Assembly (NCBI GenBank): GCA_016183565.1
Contig: JACPEJ010000001.1
Span: forward strand, 178,257-226,576
Direction of reading: 5' to 3'
Length of the DNA stretch: 48,320 nt
From: Candidatus Blackburnbacteria bacterium
GTDB lineage: Bacteria > Patescibacteriota > Microgenomatia > UBA8517 > UBA10165
A program made the translations under genes and the position numbers. Below the pieces are notes generated by a model. That model searched no databases. It had not been told where the DNA came from and saw only the letters and a program-made list of their open reading frames with translations. Shown piece by piece: positions 47,763 through 48,320 of this stretch. How positions within the stretch are numbered: position 1 is the stretch's first letter; every line of letters begins with the position of its first letter.

Positions 47763-48200
47763 ATGCCTACAATATCGCAATTAACCAGAAAAGGGAGAAA
47801 GAGTGCTGAGAAGAAAACAAAATCGGCAGCTCTTTTGCGTTGGTGGAATAATAAAGATCGTACTTTTTCGGTATTCCGTAGTCCGTTTAAACGGGGTGTA
47901 GTTCTTCAGGTTCGAACAATGACACCCAGAAAGCCAAATTCGGCTTTGCGCAAGGTGGCTCGGGTTAGACTTTCGAACAAGCAGGAGATAACGGCTTATA
48001 TTCCTGGGGAAGGTCACAACTTGGCCGAGCATTCGATAGTGATGATAAGAGGAGGTTGTGTTAAGGATCTTCCGGGGGTTAAATATCACGTTGTTCGTGG
48101 TAAATTTGATACAGGGGGAGTCGGAGGAAGAAAAACCTCGCGTTCTAAGTATGGTGCAAAGCGTGCGCAGGGTTTTTCCAAGCCAGCTGTGGTTGTGTAA
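47763..48200 (+). CDS. rpsL: Small ribosomal subunit protein uS12
   Basis: This 145-aa protein starts [25 protein letters not shown], with AAAGGAG ending 5 nt before the ATG. It has the longer Gram-positive-type loop before the decoding-site segment. The universal segment reads [21 protein letters not shown], then [41 protein letters not shown] and RSKYGAKR. At the position of E. coli Lys43 there is Arg (TPRKPNS instead of TPKKPNS), while Lys88 and Pro91 equivalents are kept. The tail is a few residues longer than usual. S12 monitors codon-anticodon pairing at the decoding centre. rpsG follows. Confidence 0.98.
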   Translation: MPTISQLTRKGRKSAEKKTKSAALLRWWNNKDRTFSVFRSPFKRGVVLQVRTMTPRKPNSALRKVARVRLSNKQEITAYIPGEGHNLAEHSIVMIRGGCVKDLPGVKYHVVRGKFDTGGVGGRKTSRSKYGAKRAQGFSKPAVVV

Positions 48201-48217
48201 GTGTAGATATGGAGTTT

Positions 48218-48320
48218 ATGAGAAAAGCAAAAGCAGTAAAGCATCAAGTTGTTGAAGACCCGGTTTACAAGCACAGGCTTGTTACGAAACTTATAAACCG
48301 TTCTATGTATGACGGTAAAC
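48218..48320 (+). CDS. rpsG: Small ribosomal subunit protein uS7 (partial, N-terminus)
   Basis: Only the first 34 residues are in the window: MRKAKAVKHQVVEDPVYKHRLVTKLINRSMYDGK, which matches the S7 N-terminus (R-x-x-x-A-x-x-R/K ... D-P-x-Y ... V-x-K-x-I-N-x-x-M-x-D-G-K). A second ATG in frame at 48209 would add MEF; GGAG lies just before 48218. The gene continues past the window. The rpsL-rpsG order is that of the str operon. Confidence 0.93.
   Translation, partial: MRKAKAVKHQVVEDPVYKHRLVTKLINRSMYDGK

Overview
The window looks like part of a small-genome bacterium of the Candidate Phyla Radiation (Patescibacteria), probably Microgenomates-like. I infer this from reduced or domain-poor housekeeping proteins (short AlaRS, IF-2 without its N-terminal extension, 250-aa HrcA, zinc-finger-less DnaJ, AAA-only Lon-like protein), from secreted proteins with Thr-Pro linkers typical of these genomes, and from the absence of rimP, rbfA and truB around nusA-infB-rpsO-pnp. 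UGA is used as a stop codon, which argues against Gracilibacteria/SR1. No tRNA or rRNA gene was recognised.

Layout. 1-5.4 kb, minus strand: a probable secreted protease start (cut by the window edge), then a unit reading rpsT, PilN-like, PilO-like and four membrane or secreted proteins. 5.4-11.4 kb: murJ, then the heat-shock operon hrcA-grpE-dnaK-dnaJ behind a CIRCE-type operator. 11.4-17.7 kb: nusA, infB, a DHH-like protein, rpsO and pnp, with an attenuator and a repeat-derived ribosome binding site before nusA. 17.7-24.6 kb: VTT membrane protein, Lon-like ATPase, phosphodiesterase, secreted proteins, a uracil-DNA glycosylase without Fe-S cysteines, and RNase J. 24.58-25.8 kb: an accessory unit with a large, strongly folded non-coding region (22-pair closing helix, multibranch core, pseudoknot) next to a DUF4258-DUF2283 gene pair, bounded by direct copies of a palindrome-plus-TTTAGCTTCCCTGGT sequence. 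25.9-30.7 kb: ftsK, a RodZ-like protein, small membrane proteins and a Phd-RelE type module. 30.7-37.2 kb: alaS, a large bitopic envelope protein, sortase, ruvX, a zinc ribbon and mltG. 37.2-40.4 kb: a small island with a PIN toxin module, transposase-like and DUF3800 remnants, a displaced mltG 3' end, and an AbiEii-type module. 40.4-48.3 kb: rpoB, rpoC, rpsL and the start of rpsG.

Four themes recur. (1) At least twelve transcription units have a good -10 hexamer only 5-11 nt before an ATG, GTG or TTG start, which predicts leaderless mRNAs, while ribosomal and RNA polymerase genes tend to keep Shine-Dalgarno sequences. (2) Short palindromic repeats sit in linkers and gene ends, in frame, and one supplies the nusA ribosome binding site. 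(3) Several toxin-antitoxin-like modules lie between core genes, and one shares a -35 region with rpoBC. (4) AT-rich imperfect palindromes precede several core genes.

All functional calls come from reading motifs by eye. No database search or folding program was run.
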